From Bacillota bacterium (GTDB taxonomy: Bacteria; Bacillota_E; Symbiobacteriia; Symbiobacteriales; Symbiobacteriaceae), in NCBI GenBank assembly GCA_003242675.1, contig QGVE01000066.1, forward strand, positions 1 to 13,942: 13,942 nt of DNA. The letters run 5' to 3'. Made by a program: the position numbers and the translations under genes. Below are positions 1 through 6,666 of the stretch, piece after piece. The notes beneath the pieces were generated by a model. It was not told where the DNA came from, ran no database searches, and saw only the letters and a list, made by a program, of their open reading frames with translations. The stretch's first letter is position 1. Every line of letters begins with the position of its first letter.

Positions 1-71
1 TCCGAACACGGAAGTTAAGCCCTCCAGGGCCGAAGGTACTCCGCAAGGGGGAGAATAGGTCGCTGCCCAAA
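1..71 (+). rRNA. rrf: 5S ribosomal RNA, 3' part (5' end outside window)
   Basis: The first bases match the conserved 5S core (CCGAACACGGAAGTTAAGC), and the following sequence fits the closing arm, ending near GTCGCTGCCCAA. About 45 bases of the 5' end lie outside the window. The 3' end is estimated by similarity to Bacillus-type 5S and could be off by a few bases. It marks the end of an rRNA operon whose 16S and 23S genes should lie upstream. Confidence 0.9.
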
Positions 72-85
72 CTCTTTGCCGGGAA

Positions 86-119
86 GCCTACCCCGGCGAC
101 AAGGGTCGCCGGGGTAGGC
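86..119 (+). terminator. Long hairpin after 5S rRNA
   Basis: A perfect 15-bp stem (86-100 with 105-119) closes a 4-base AAGG loop. No T run follows, so it is not a textbook intrinsic terminator. It may be a weak terminator, a processing signal between 5S and the tRNAs, or both. No convincing promoter is visible between it and the first tRNA, which favours read-through into the tRNA block. Confidence 0.55.
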
Positions 120-181
120 CGACCGCAGAACCCACTTACCTTCAACTGAAGACTTCACGAAAAAGGGTTTTCGATGTATAC

Positions 182-255
182 TGGGGATTGGGGTAACGGT
201 AGCCCGCCTGACTCTGGATCAGGTAGTCTAGGTTCGAATCCTAGATCCCCAACCA
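182..255 (+). tRNA. tRNA-Gln (CTG)
   Basis: Acceptor arms 182-188 and 245-251 pair over 7 bp. The anticodon loop CTCTGGA gives anticodon CTG, reading CAG. The T loop TTCGAAT is standard and CCA is encoded at 253-255. The U1-A72 acceptor end is typical of tRNA-Gln. Confidence 0.95.
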
Positions 256-260
256 GACAT

Positions 261-336
261 GGCCCCATCGTCTAGAGGCCTAGGACGGCGCCCTCTCACG
301 GCGCAAACAGGGGTTCGAATCCCCTTGGGGTCACCA
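261..336 (+). tRNA. tRNA-Glu (CTC)
   Basis: Acceptor arms GGCCCCA (261-267) and TGGGGTC (326-332) pair. The loop CTCTCAC gives anticodon CTC, reading GAG, and CCA is encoded at 334-336. It lies 5 bases after tRNA-Gln. Confidence 0.95.
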
Positions 337-346
337 CAAGACCTGC

Positions 347-370
347 CGGAGGGTGCGCAAGCACCCTCCG
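347..370 (+). other. GNRA-capped hairpin in tRNA spacer
   Basis: Between tRNA-Glu and tRNA-Leu (337-441) a 10-bp perfect stem (347-356 with 361-370) closes a GCAA tetraloop. A further outer helix, 340-344 with 372-376, pairs across a small internal loop. A 12-bp palindrome GGCCTGCAGGCC follows nearby. No T run follows, so a transcript-processing structure is more likely than a terminator. Confidence 0.5.
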
Positions 371-441
371 AAGGTCCCAGGGCCTGCAGGCCGCCAACCG
401 CAAGGGGTTCGGCCCCTGCCGGAAGCCTTCAGGTCGCCTCT

Positions 442-525
442 GTCGGAGTGGCGGAATTGGCAGACGCGTACGTTTGAGGGGCGTATGGGTTTCCCGTGCG
501 GGTTCAAGTCCCGCCTCCGACACCA
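442..525 (+). tRNA. tRNA-Leu (GAG)
   Basis: Class II tRNA with a long variable arm, 84 nt. Acceptor arms GTCGGAG (442-448) and CTCCGAC (515-521) pair. The loop TTGAGGG gives anticodon GAG, reading CUC, and CCA is encoded at 523-525. Confidence 0.95.
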
Positions 526-570
526 ACACTGAGCGCCTCGGGAGGGTGTGGGCCGTCCTGGGGCACGGAT

Positions 571-661
571 GCAGATGTGGCGGAATTGGCAGACGCGCAC
601 GGCTCAGGACCGTGTCGGGTAACCACCCCCGGTGGGAGTTCGAGTCTCCCCATCTGCACCA
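571..661 (+). tRNA. tRNA-Leu (CAG)
   Basis: Acceptor arms GCAGATG (571-577) and CATCTGC (651-657) pair. The loop CTCAGGA gives anticodon CAG, reading CUG, and CCA is encoded at 659-661. At 91 nt it is longer than the preceding tRNA-Leu because of an enlarged variable arm. Confidence 0.95.
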
Positions 662-666
662 GACAA

Positions 667-742
667 GCTGATGTAGCTCAGGTGGTAGAGCACGTCCTTG
701 GTAAGGACGAGGTCACCGGTTCGAGTCCGGTCATCAGCTCCA
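667..742 (+). tRNA. tRNA-Thr (GGT)
   Basis: Acceptor arms GCTGATG (667-673) and CATCAGC (732-738) pair. The loop TTGGTAA gives anticodon GGT, reading ACC. CCA is encoded at 740-742. Confidence 0.95.
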
Positions 743-745
743 CCG

Positions 746-767
746 GCGGCGAGTTACCGCTCGCCGC
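746..767 (+). other. Hairpin between tRNA-Thr and tRNA-Arg
   Basis: An 8-bp perfect stem GCGGCGAG (746-753) pairs with 760-767 around a 6-base loop, filling most of the 34-base spacer. No T run follows. It is probably a structural or processing element in the tRNA precursor. Confidence 0.4.
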
Positions 768-776
768 ACAGCATCT

Positions 777-853
777 GCGCCGGTAGCTCAGCTGGATAGA
801 GTACCTGACTACGAATCAGGCGGTCGCAGGTTCGAATCCTGCCCGGCGCGCCA
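777..853 (+). tRNA. tRNA-Arg (ACG)
   Basis: Acceptor arms GCGCCGG (777-783) and CCGGCGC (843-849) pair. The loop CTACGAA gives anticodon ACG, where A34 is expected to be modified to inosine in bacteria. CCA is encoded at 851-853. Confidence 0.95.
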
Positions 854-858
854 GTTCT

Positions 859-934
859 GCGCCCGTAGCTCAGTGGATAGAGCGCTTGCCTCCGGAGCAA
901 GAGGTCGTAGGTTCGAGTCCTGCCGGGCGCGCCA
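859..934 (+). tRNA. tRNA-Arg (CCG)
   Basis: Acceptor arms GCGCCCG (859-865) and CGGGCGC (924-930) pair. The loop CTCCGGA gives anticodon CCG, reading CGG. CCA is encoded at 932-934. Confidence 0.95.
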
Positions 935-941
935 TTCTTTT

Positions 942-1017
<76 letters not shown>

Positions 1018-1026
1018 CTTTCACAT

Positions 1027-1104
1027 GCAGACCGTAGCTCAGTTGGCTAGAGCGCCAGATTGTGGCTCTGGAGGTCGCCGGTTCGACCCCGGTCGGTCTG
1101 CCCA
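1027..1104 (+). tRNA. tRNA-His (GTG)
   Basis: The acceptor pairs 1028-1034 with 1094-1100. The extra G-1 at 1027 pairs with C73 at 1101, the identity element peculiar to bacterial tRNA-His. The loop TTGTGGC gives anticodon GTG and CCA is encoded at 1102-1104. Confidence 0.95.
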
Positions 1105-1108
1105 GCGT

Positions 1109-1184
1109 GGGGCTGTAGCTCAGTTGGGAGAGCGCGTGAATGGCATTCACGAGGTCGGGGGTTCGACTCCCCTCAGCTCCACCA
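1109..1184 (+). tRNA. tRNA-Ala (GGC)
   Basis: Acceptor arms GGGGCTG (1109-1115) and CAGCTCC (1174-1180) pair with one G-T wobble. That G3-U70 pair is the tRNA-Ala identity element. The loop ATGGCAT gives anticodon GGC, reading GCC. CCA is encoded at 1182-1184. Confidence 0.95.
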
Positions 1185-1190
1185 GGCTGT

Positions 1191-1267
1191 CGGGCTGTGG
1201 CGCAGCTTGGTAGCGCGCTTCCTTGGGGTGGAAGAGGTCGCAGGTTCAAATCCTGTCAGCCCGACCA
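1191..1267 (+). tRNA. tRNA-Pro (GGG)
   Basis: Acceptor arms CGGGCTG (1191-1197) and CAGCCCG (1257-1263) pair. The loop TTGGGGT gives anticodon GGG, reading CCC. CCA is encoded at 1265-1267. The C1-G72 end is typical of bacterial tRNA-Pro. Confidence 0.95.
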
Positions 1268-1275
1268 CAGTGGCT

Positions 1276-1340
1276 GTGAGTAGTGAGCAGTGGGCAGTGA
1301 GCTGGGCGCTCCCGCTCACCGCTCACGGCTCACGACTCAC
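1276..1340. repeat. Inverted array of GTGAGCN heptads in tRNA spacer
   Basis: Four heptads on one strand (gtgagta, gtgagca, gtgggca, gtgagct; 1276-1303) are followed by four in reverse orientation (cgctcac, cgctcac, ggctcac, gactcac; 1313-1340). The arms form an imperfect hairpin of about 28 bp with a GC-rich centre. Mismatches fall mostly at the seventh base of the unit. The element fills the only large spacer between the two tRNA-Pro genes. The same unit occurs at the dinG 3' end. Confidence 0.8.
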
Positions 1341-1348
1341 AACTCCGT

Positions 1349-1425
<77 letters not shown>

Positions 1426-1429
1426 CCGG

Positions 1430-1468
1430 AACAGCAGGTGTGCGAGCGCACACCTGCTGTTGGTTTTT
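1430..1468 (+). terminator. Intrinsic terminator of the rRNA-tRNA operon
   Basis: A perfect 14-bp stem (1430-1443 with 1448-1461) closes a GAGC loop and is followed by GGTTTTT. It begins 5 bases after the CCA of the last tRNA. This is the best intrinsic terminator in the window and ends the stable-RNA transcript. Confidence 0.92.
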
Positions 1469-1498
1469 GTAGCCTTTCGACTGCCACGGGCAGGGGAC

Positions 1499-1525
1499 GC
1501 GGGCGTGCTTTGCACGCCCGTCTTT
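1499..1525 (+). terminator. Second hairpin with pyrimidine tail
   Basis: A 9-bp perfect stem CGGGCGTGC (1500-1508) pairs with 1512-1520 around a TTT loop, extended by a G-T pair, and is followed by TCTTTCCTTT. It could be a backup terminator for the tRNA operon. The tail is interrupted by C, so its strength is uncertain. Confidence 0.6.
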
Positions 1526-1609
1526 CCTTTCCGGAGCGCCGCAGGACGCCGCCCGGGACGGCGACCGGTGCTCGCTCGGTCAGCAGGAAAGGGCCAGGCC
1601 CCCGCAAAA

Positions 1610-1628
1610 TACTTAATTGGACTAAGTA
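1610..1628. promoter_or_regulatory. Dyad TACTTA-N7-TAAGTA upstream of MFS gene
   Basis: Perfect 6-bp inverted arms (1610-1615 and 1623-1628) are separated by 7 bases, 31 bases upstream of the MFS start. It is an AT-rich island in GC-rich DNA. The size and spacing resemble operators bound by dimeric winged-helix repressors such as MarR-type proteins, which often control drug exporters. No regulator gene is adjacent, so the assignment is tentative. Confidence 0.4.
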
Positions 1629-1659
1629 ACGATCGCAGCCCCAGTTGGAGGTCGGTGTC

Positions 1660-2880
1660 ATGGCGGAAGAGCGCGGGATACTCGCCCTGCTTCGTCACCG
1701 GAACTACATGCTTTATTGGTTCGGCTTCCTCATCTCCAACGCCGGGGCCTGGATTCAATCCGTAGCCCAGAGCTGGCTCGTCTACGAACTCTCCGACAGC
1801 GCCGCATGGCTCGGCACTGTGGGCTTCGTGCGGGCGTTTCCGCTCATCCTGCTCTCCCTGATCGGGGGAACGGTGGCTGACCGGATGCCCAAGCGGCGGA
1901 TCCTCTACGTCACCCAGTCGGTGCAGATGCTCAGCGCGACGATCCTCGGGACGCTCACCCTGCTCGGCCGCATTCAGGTCTGGCATGTGGTGCTGCTCTC
2001 CGCCATCTCCGCCTGCGCGCTGGCGTTCGACCAGCCGGCCCGTCAATCCCTGGTTCCTCAGCTGGTGCCCCGCAGCCACCTCCACGCGGCCATCTCCTTC
2101 AACTCGATCGCGTTCAACGGCGCCGCGCTGTTCGGTCCGTCGCTGACCGGCGTGCTCGTGCCGCTCATCGGCTTCGCCGGCTGCTTCTACGTAAACGCGA
2201 TCAGCTTTGTCGCCGTCTTCATCGCCCTGGCGCTGATGGAGATGCCGCCGCACGTCGCCGGCGGCCGCAGGACTTCGATGCTGCAGGACCTGATGGCGGG
2301 CCTCTCGTTCATCCGCCGCAACCCGGTGATCCTGGCCCTCATCTCGATGGCCGCCGTCACGTCCTTCTTCGCCCGGCCGTACCAGCAGTTCATCACGGTC
2401 TTCGCCCGCGACGTGGTCCACGGCGACGTGGGCACGGCCGGCATCATGCAGGCCGCCCCTGCCCTGGGCACCGTCATCTTCATGCTGGCCATCGCCTCCG
2501 CGCCGAACATCCAGTGGAAGGGGAAGCTGCTGTTGGGTGCGGGCATTCTGTTCCCCACCGCGCTCATCGCCTTCGCGTGGTCGACCCGCCTGTACCTGTC
2601 GCTGGCGCTGCTGGTCCTGGTCGGCGGCCTGAACATGACCTGGCAGACGACCCTCAACACCCTGCTGCAGACCAACGTGCGGGACGAGATGCGGGGGCGG
2701 GTCATGTCCGCGTACACCATGACGGCGCTCGCCTTCATGCCCCTCGGCCAGGGGCCGATGGGAGTGGCGTTCGACTACCTCGGACCCTCGCGGGCCCTGA
2801 CCGTGAACGCCCTGATCGCACTGACCTGGACGGTCTATATCGGGCTGATCCGCGTCAAGGAGATCCGGACCCTTCCCTAG
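1660..2880 (+). CDS. MFS transporter, EntS/DHA3-like exporter
   Basis: This encodes 406 residues of a 12-segment major facilitator protein of the inner membrane, probably a proton-driven exporter of drugs or other small molecules; the substrate cannot be read from sequence. Hydrophobic segments run along the whole length. The loop between segments 2 and 3 carries the MFS signature GGTVADRMPKRR (residues 69-80). The N-terminal pattern LLRHRNYMLYWFGFLIS and the motif DQPARQSLVPQLVP are typical of the MFS_3/enterobactin-exporter-like group. I chose ATG 1660 because GGAGG at 1647-1651 lies 8 bases ahead; an in-frame TTG at 1645 overlaps that ribosome binding site and is unlikely. It is monocistronic as far as can be seen, with a candidate operator at 1610-1628. 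The family assignment is firm and the role is not. Confidence 0.88.
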   Translation: MAEERGILALLRHRNYMLYWFGFLISNAGAWIQSVAQSWLVYELSDSAAWLGTVGFVRAFPLILLSLIGGTVADRMPKRRILYVTQSVQMLSATILGTLTLLGRIQVWHVVLLSAISACALAFDQPARQSLVPQLVPRSHLHAAISFNSIAFNGAALFGPSLTGVLVPLIGFAGCFYVNAISFVAVFIALALMEMPPHVAGGRRTSMLQDLMAGLSFIRRNPVILALISMAAVTSFFARPYQQFITVFARDVVHGDVGTAGIMQAAPALGTVIFMLAIASAPNIQWKGKLLLGAGILFPTALIAFAWSTRLYLSLALLVLVGGLNMTWQTTLNTLLQTNVRDEMRGRVMSAYTMTALAFMPLGQGPMGVAFDYLGPSRALTVNALIALTWTVYIGLIRVKEIRTLP

Positions 2881-2905
2881 CCCGGCTCGGTCAAAGTTGC
2901 ACCCC

Positions 2906-2955
2906 TATTCATGCAGGAAGCGCAGCCCTCTTCAGGGAATATGCATGAGTGAATA
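2906..2955. promoter_or_regulatory. Inverted TATTCATGCA / TGCATGAgtgAATA before P5C dehydrogenase
   Basis: TATTCATGCA at 2906-2915 and TGCATGAGTGAATA at 2942-2955 are inverted copies apart from a 3-base insertion. Both contain ATTCA/TGAAT half-sites like those in ARG boxes bound by ArgR/AhrC, which would suit an arginine or proline catabolic gene. The two sites lie 24-73 bases ahead of the start codon. I could not define a convincing -35/-10 promoter here. Confidence 0.3.
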
Positions 2956-2978
2956 ACGCGCGAAGGAGGTTGCAGCGC

Positions 2979-4541
2979 ATGGCTGTCGTGCCCTTCAAGA
3001 ACGAGCCGCTGACCGACTTCTCCCTCCCACAGAACCGCGAGGCTTTCCTGAAGGCGCTGGAGCTCGTGCAGAGCCGCTTCGGCCGGGAGTACCCGCTGAT
3101 CATCGGCGGAGAGCGGATCATGACCCGGGACCGGATCCTGTCGATCAACCCGGCCAACCCGAAAGAGGTCATCGGTTCGGTGGCGAAGGCCGACCGGGAA
3201 CTGGCGGACAAGGCCATGACCGCGGCCCTCTCGGCTTTTGAGGAGTGGAGCCGGGTCAGCCCGAAGGCGCGGGCGCGGGTCCTGCTGAAGGCCGCCTCCA
3301 TCATGCGCCGCCGGAAGCACGAGTTCTCGGCGACCATGGTGGTGGAGATCGGCAAGAGCTGGGCCGAGGCCGACGCCGACACCGCCGAGGCGATCGACTT
3401 CCTGGAGTACTACGCCCGGGAGATGTACCGGCTGTCCGAGCCCCAGCCGCTGACGCGGATCCCGGGCGAGGACAACGAGCTCTACTACATCCCGCTCGGC
3501 GTGGGCATCATCATTCCGCCGTGGAACTTCCCGTGCGCCATCACCGTGGGCATGACGTCCTCGGCCATCGTCGCTGGCAACACCGTCATCCTGAAGCCGT
3601 CTTCCCTCACCCCGGTCGTGGCCGCGCTGTTCGTCGAGGTGATGGAGGAGGCCGGCCTGCCGCCCGGCGTGCTCAACTACCTGCCCGGGCCCGGCGGTTC
3701 GGTGGGCGACTACCTGGTGGGCCATCCGCAGACCCGGTTCATCAGCTTCACCGGCTCGAAGGAGGTCGGGCTGCGCATCAACGAGCTCGCGGCGAAGACC
3801 GCCCCCGGCCAGAAGTGGATCAAGCGGGTCGTCGCCGAGATGGGCGGCAAGGACGCCATCGTGGTGGACCGGGAGGCCGACCTGGATGCCGCGGCGGAGG
3901 GCATCGTGGTTTCGGCCTACGGCTTCCAGGGCCAGAAGTGCTCGGCCTGCTCCCGGGCGATCATCCACCAGGACGTCTACGACGAGATGATCGAGCGCAT
4001 CGTGGAGCGGACGAAGAAGCTGGTCATCGGCGATCCGCGCAACCCGGAGGTCAACCTGGGCCCCGTCGCCGACGAGGCGGCCTTCAAGTCGATCCTGAAC
4101 TACATCGAGATCGGCAAGAAGGAGGGGCGGCTGGTGCTGGGCGGTGGCCCCGCTCCGCTGGCCCAGGAGACCGGCGGCTACTTCATCCAGCCGACCATCT
4201 TCGCCGACGTCGAGTCCCGCGCCCGGATCGGCCAGGAGGAGATCTTCGGGCCGGTGCTGGCGATCATCAAGGCGAAGGACTTCGAGGACGCGATCCGCAT
4301 CGCCAACGACACCGAGTTCGGCCTGACCGGGTCGGTGTACTCCCGCAACCGGGCCAACCTGGAGTACGCGCGGCGCTACTTCTTCGTGGGGAACCTGTAC
4401 TTCAACCGGAAGTCCACCGGCGCCCTGGTGGGCGTGCATCCCTTCGGCGGCTTCAACATGAGCGGCACCGACTCCAAGGCCGGCGGCCGCGACTACCTGC
4501 TGCTCTTCACGCAGCCCAAGGTCGTCAGCGAGAAGTTCTAG
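2979..4541 (+). CDS. pruA: L-glutamate gamma-semialdehyde (1-pyrroline-5-carboxylate) dehydrogenase
   Basis: This NAD-dependent aldehyde dehydrogenase oxidises glutamate semialdehyde (in equilibrium with pyrroline-5-carboxylate) to glutamate, the last step of proline and arginine breakdown. It has 520 residues, close to the 515 of Bacillus RocA. Visible ALDH landmarks: PWNFP at 181-185 (oxyanion Asn183), FTGS at 257-260, the general-base Glu in EMGGK (287) and the nucleophilic Cys321 in GQKCSACS. The C-terminal [16 protein letters not shown] stretch is characteristic of the P5C dehydrogenase group that stands alone rather than fused to proline dehydrogenase as in PutA. ATG 2979 is preceded by AAGGAGG at 2963-2969; the in-frame GTG at 2949 lies upstream of that site and is rejected. 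It appears to be a single-gene unit ending in the hairpin at 4563. In Bacillus nomenclature it would be rocA. Confidence 0.95.
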   Translation: MAVVPFKNEPLTDFSLPQNREAFLKALELVQSRFGREYPLIIGGERIMTRDRILSINPANPKEVIGSVAKADRELADKAMTAALSAFEEWSRVSPKARARVLLKAASIMRRRKHEFSATMVVEIGKSWAEADADTAEAIDFLEYYAREMYRLSEPQPLTRIPGEDNELYYIPLGVGIIIPPWNFPCAITVGMTSSAIVAGNTVILKPSSLTPVVAALFVEVMEEAGLPPGVLNYLPGPGGSVGDYLVGHPQTRFISFTGSKEVGLRINELAAKTAPGQKWIKRVVAEMGGKDAIVVDREADLDAAAEGIVVSAYGFQGQKCSACSRAIIHQDVYDEMIERIVERTKKLVIGDPRNPEVNLGPVADEAAFKSILNYIEIGKKEGRLVLGGGPAPLAQETGGYFIQPTIFADVESRARIGQEEIFGPVLAIIKAKDFEDAIRIANDTEFGLTGSVYSRNRANLEYARRYFFVGNLYFNRKSTGALVGVHPFGGFNMSGTDSKAGGRDYLLLFTQPKVVSEKF

Positions 4542-4562
4542 GGAGCCGGTGGCAGTTGGCAA

Positions 4563-4591
4563 GAGGCGGCCCCGTCAGCCGGGGCCGCCTC
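4563..4591 (+). terminator. Hairpin terminator after P5C dehydrogenase
   Basis: A 12-bp GC-rich stem (4563-4574 with 4580-4591) closes a 5-base loop 21 bases after the stop codon. The downstream sequence lacks a clear T run. Position and stability still favour a terminator, possibly serving transcription only partially. Confidence 0.65.
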
Positions 4592-4673
4592 AACGTGTGG
4601 GTCATCATCTTTCCATGGGTTGTCCGTTCGGGTACTCTAGAAACGACCAGAGCACCGCCAGGAGGGGTTCTGC

Positions 4674-6629
4674 TTGCAGATCCGCTGGACCAAGCTCCCG
4701 TTTCCCGCACGCAACGAGGCCGAGTACCGGCGGGGGCTGAACGACTGGCTGGCGCGGGTGTTCTACGAAGTGCTGCCCGAGCACGGATTCGAGGTCCGGG
4801 AGGAACAGATCTACACCGCCTTCCGCATCGCCCGCGCGCTCACCGAGGGATCCACGCTGCTCGCGGAGGCCGGGCCGGGGACCGGCAAGACCTTCGCGTA
4901 CCTGCTCCCTGCCGTGTGCCACGCGCGCATGCACGGCAAGCCCGTCGTGGTGGCCAGCGCATCCGGGGTGCTGAAGGCCCAGCTCACCGGGCCGGATGGC
5001 GACATTCAGACCCTCTCCCGGCTGCTCAACCTGGACATCGACGCGCGGGTCGCCGGCAACCCGGCCGACTACGTGTGCGAACTCAAGGTCGAGGCCGGCG
5101 ATTTCTGGACGGGCGAGGAGCCGGAGGGGTGGTCCGACCTGATCCGCTGGGCCAGGCGCACCGCCACCGGCGCCCGCTCCGAGGTGCCCGACGTGCCCGA
5201 CGACCTCTGGGAGCAGATAAGCTGGGATCCATCCCTGAGCTGCGACACCTGCCCCCGCCGGGGGCACTGTCTGATGGTCGCCGCCCGGCGCCGGCACCGG
5301 GACGCGGCCGACCTGGTCGTCTGCGACCACCAGCTCTTCGCGCAGGACCTGCTCACCCGAAACGACCTGCTGGAGGGCGGGATGCTCCCGATTCTGCCCA
5401 GCTACTCCGCGGTGATCTTCGACGAGGGCCACCACTTTCCCGAGACGTGGCAGCGGGCCCAGGGCTGGTCCCTGAGCCAGCGCCGCTTGAAGCGGACCCT
5501 CGAGCGGCTGGAGTACTGGCACGCCCGCGAGCAGGTGGCCTGGCGGCTGGAGGCGGCCCTGGCGGCGGCGGACGGCTTCCTGCGGGCCCTGGACCTGCAC
5601 ACCCGGCCCGGCGAAGGCAAGCGGGACGTGGACCGCACCGAGCTGCTCCTGAAGGCCGCATCCCGGCTCGATCGGGCGCTGGATCTGCTGCAGACCGAGC
5701 TGGTCACGGAGGAGGCCATGAGCGAGGGGCAGGAGAGCCTGGCCGAGCTGCAGGCGCACCAGAACCGCATCGACGAGATCCGGACGGCGCTGCGGCTGTT
5801 CCGCCAGCCCGAGTCCGTGGTGTGGCGGGAGGGGGACGAGCTCTGGGTGGTGCCAGAGCGGCCGAAGCCGCTCTTCGGCGGCGCGCACCTGGCCCCGGGT
5901 ACGCCGGTGATCTTCTCCTCCGCCACCCTGGAGCCGGAGTATCAGGCCCGGGTGCTTGGGCTCGGCCGGTTCGACCAGAGCCGGGTCGGCGTGCCCTTCG
6001 ACCTGGCTCGCCAGTCGCTGGTCTACCTGCCGCCGGACGGCGGCGCCGGCGGCGCGGGCGATGCGGCCGTCGATGCCGCTGTTGCAGAGGCGGTGCGCGT
6101 CCTGCATGCGACCCGGGGTCGCACCTTGATCTTGCTGCGTTCCCTGGCCGAGGTGCGCCGCTGGCGCAAGGCCCTCGCTGCGCACGACCTTCCCTGGCCC
6201 CTGATCTTCGAGGGCGACGGCGACCGGGGTGCGCAGCTGGAGCGCTTTCGGAATGAGGTGGACTCGGTCCTGGTCGGCGCCAGCTTCTGGGAGGGCGTGG
6301 ACGTGCCCGGCGAGGCGCTCTCCTGCGTCATCATCCCGTACCTGCCCTTCCCCGAGCACGACCCGCTGATCCGTGAGCGGCGGGCGCAGGCGCAGGCGGC
6401 CGGCCAGGATCCCTTCCGCGCCGTCGACCTGCCGGAGATGCTGATCAAGCTGAAGCAGGGCATCGGCCGGCTCATCCGCACCACCCGGGACCGGGGCGTG
6501 ATCGCCCTGCTGGACCGCTCCTTCGTGGGCTCCGATTTCGAGGAGGCCGTGGAGGCGGCCTGCCCGGAAGGGGCGAGGCGGGTGTCGGACTTGGAGGAGG
6601 TGGCCGCGTTCTTGAGCAGTGAGCAGTGA
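4674..6629 (+). CDS. dinG: DinG/XPD-family ATP-dependent DNA helicase
   Basis: This encodes 651 residues of a superfamily 2 5'-3' DNA helicase related to DinG, YoaA and XPD, which act in DNA repair and resolution of unusual DNA structures. Walker A is GPGTGKT (67-73). Four cysteines, C135, C190, C193 and C199, are placed like the Fe-S cluster ligands inserted in domain 1 of this family. Motif II reads DEGH (250-253) instead of the common DEAH. Late motifs include GASFWEGVDVPGE and QGIGRLIRT. There is no N-terminal exonuclease domain, unlike Bacillus DinG. The start is TTG at 4674, 6 bases after GGAGGGG at 4661-4667. The last residues, SSEQ, and the TGA stop come from the heptad repeat at 6612-6653. 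It converges with the regulator gene on the other strand. Family assignment is firm; which paralogue it corresponds to is less so. Confidence 0.9.
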   Translation: MQIRWTKLPFPARNEAEYRRGLNDWLARVFYEVLPEHGFEVREEQIYTAFRIARALTEGSTLLAEAGPGTGKTFAYLLPAVCHARMHGKPVVVASASGVLKAQLTGPDGDIQTLSRLLNLDIDARVAGNPADYVCELKVEAGDFWTGEEPEGWSDLIRWARRTATGARSEVPDVPDDLWEQISWDPSLSCDTCPRRGHCLMVAARRRHRDAADLVVCDHQLFAQDLLTRNDLLEGGMLPILPSYSAVIFDEGHHFPETWQRAQGWSLSQRRLKRTLERLEYWHAREQVAWRLEAALAAADGFLRALDLHTRPGEGKRDVDRTELLLKAASRLDRALDLLQTELVTEEAMSEGQESLAELQAHQNRIDEIRTALRLFRQPESVVWREGDELWVVPERPKPLFGGAHLAPGTPVIFSSATLEPEYQARVLGLGRFDQSRVGVPFDLARQSLVYLPPDGGAGGAGDAAVDAAVAEAVRVLHATRGRTLILLRSLAEVRRWRKALAAHDLPWPLIFEGDGDRGAQLERFRNEVDSVLVGASFWEGVDVPGEALSCVIIPYLPFPEHDPLIRERRAQAQAAGQDPFRAVDLPEMLIKLKQGIGRLIRTTRDRGVIALLDRSFVGSDFEEAVEAACPEGARRVSDLEEVAAFLSSEQ

Positions 6630-6653
6630 GCAGTGAGCGGTGAGCGGTGAGCG
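6612..6653. repeat. Tandem heptad array (GTGAGCA/G)x6 at dinG 3' end
   Basis: Six consecutive 7-bp units run from 6612: ttgagca, two gtgagca, then three gtgagcg. The array straddles the end of dinG, supplying its last codons and the TGA stop at 6627-6629, and fills most of the 37-base gap before the convergent regulator gene. It shares 19 of 20 bases (6619-6638 versus 1283-1302) with the array in the tRNA spacer. Confidence 0.9.
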
Positions 6654-6666
6654 TGGCGGCCCCGGC

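Noticed and set aside
177..182. TATACT as a -10 box for the tRNA block
   Set aside because: It overlaps the first base of tRNA-Gln, so transcription would begin inside the tRNA, and no -35 box stands at the right distance.
1645..1659. TTG 1645 as the start of the MFS gene
   Set aside because: It lies on top of the GGAGG ribosome binding site that serves ATG 1660.
1469..1659. T-box or other riboswitch between the tRNA terminator and the MFS gene
   Set aside because: No T-box sequence or other recognisable aptamer core is visible, only a short hairpin and weak inverted repeats such as CCTTTCC/GGAAAGG.
2883..2902. GG...TTGCAC upstream of pruA as a sigma-54 promoter
   Set aside because: The GG and GC elements are not 12 bases apart, so the strict -24/-12 spacing fails.
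3245..6256. A very long + strand open frame (about 1,000 codons) spanning pruA and dinG
   Set aside because: Its translation is arginine/glycine/proline-rich without recognisable domains, and it runs across two convincing genes and a terminator in another frame. It is a GC-bias shadow.
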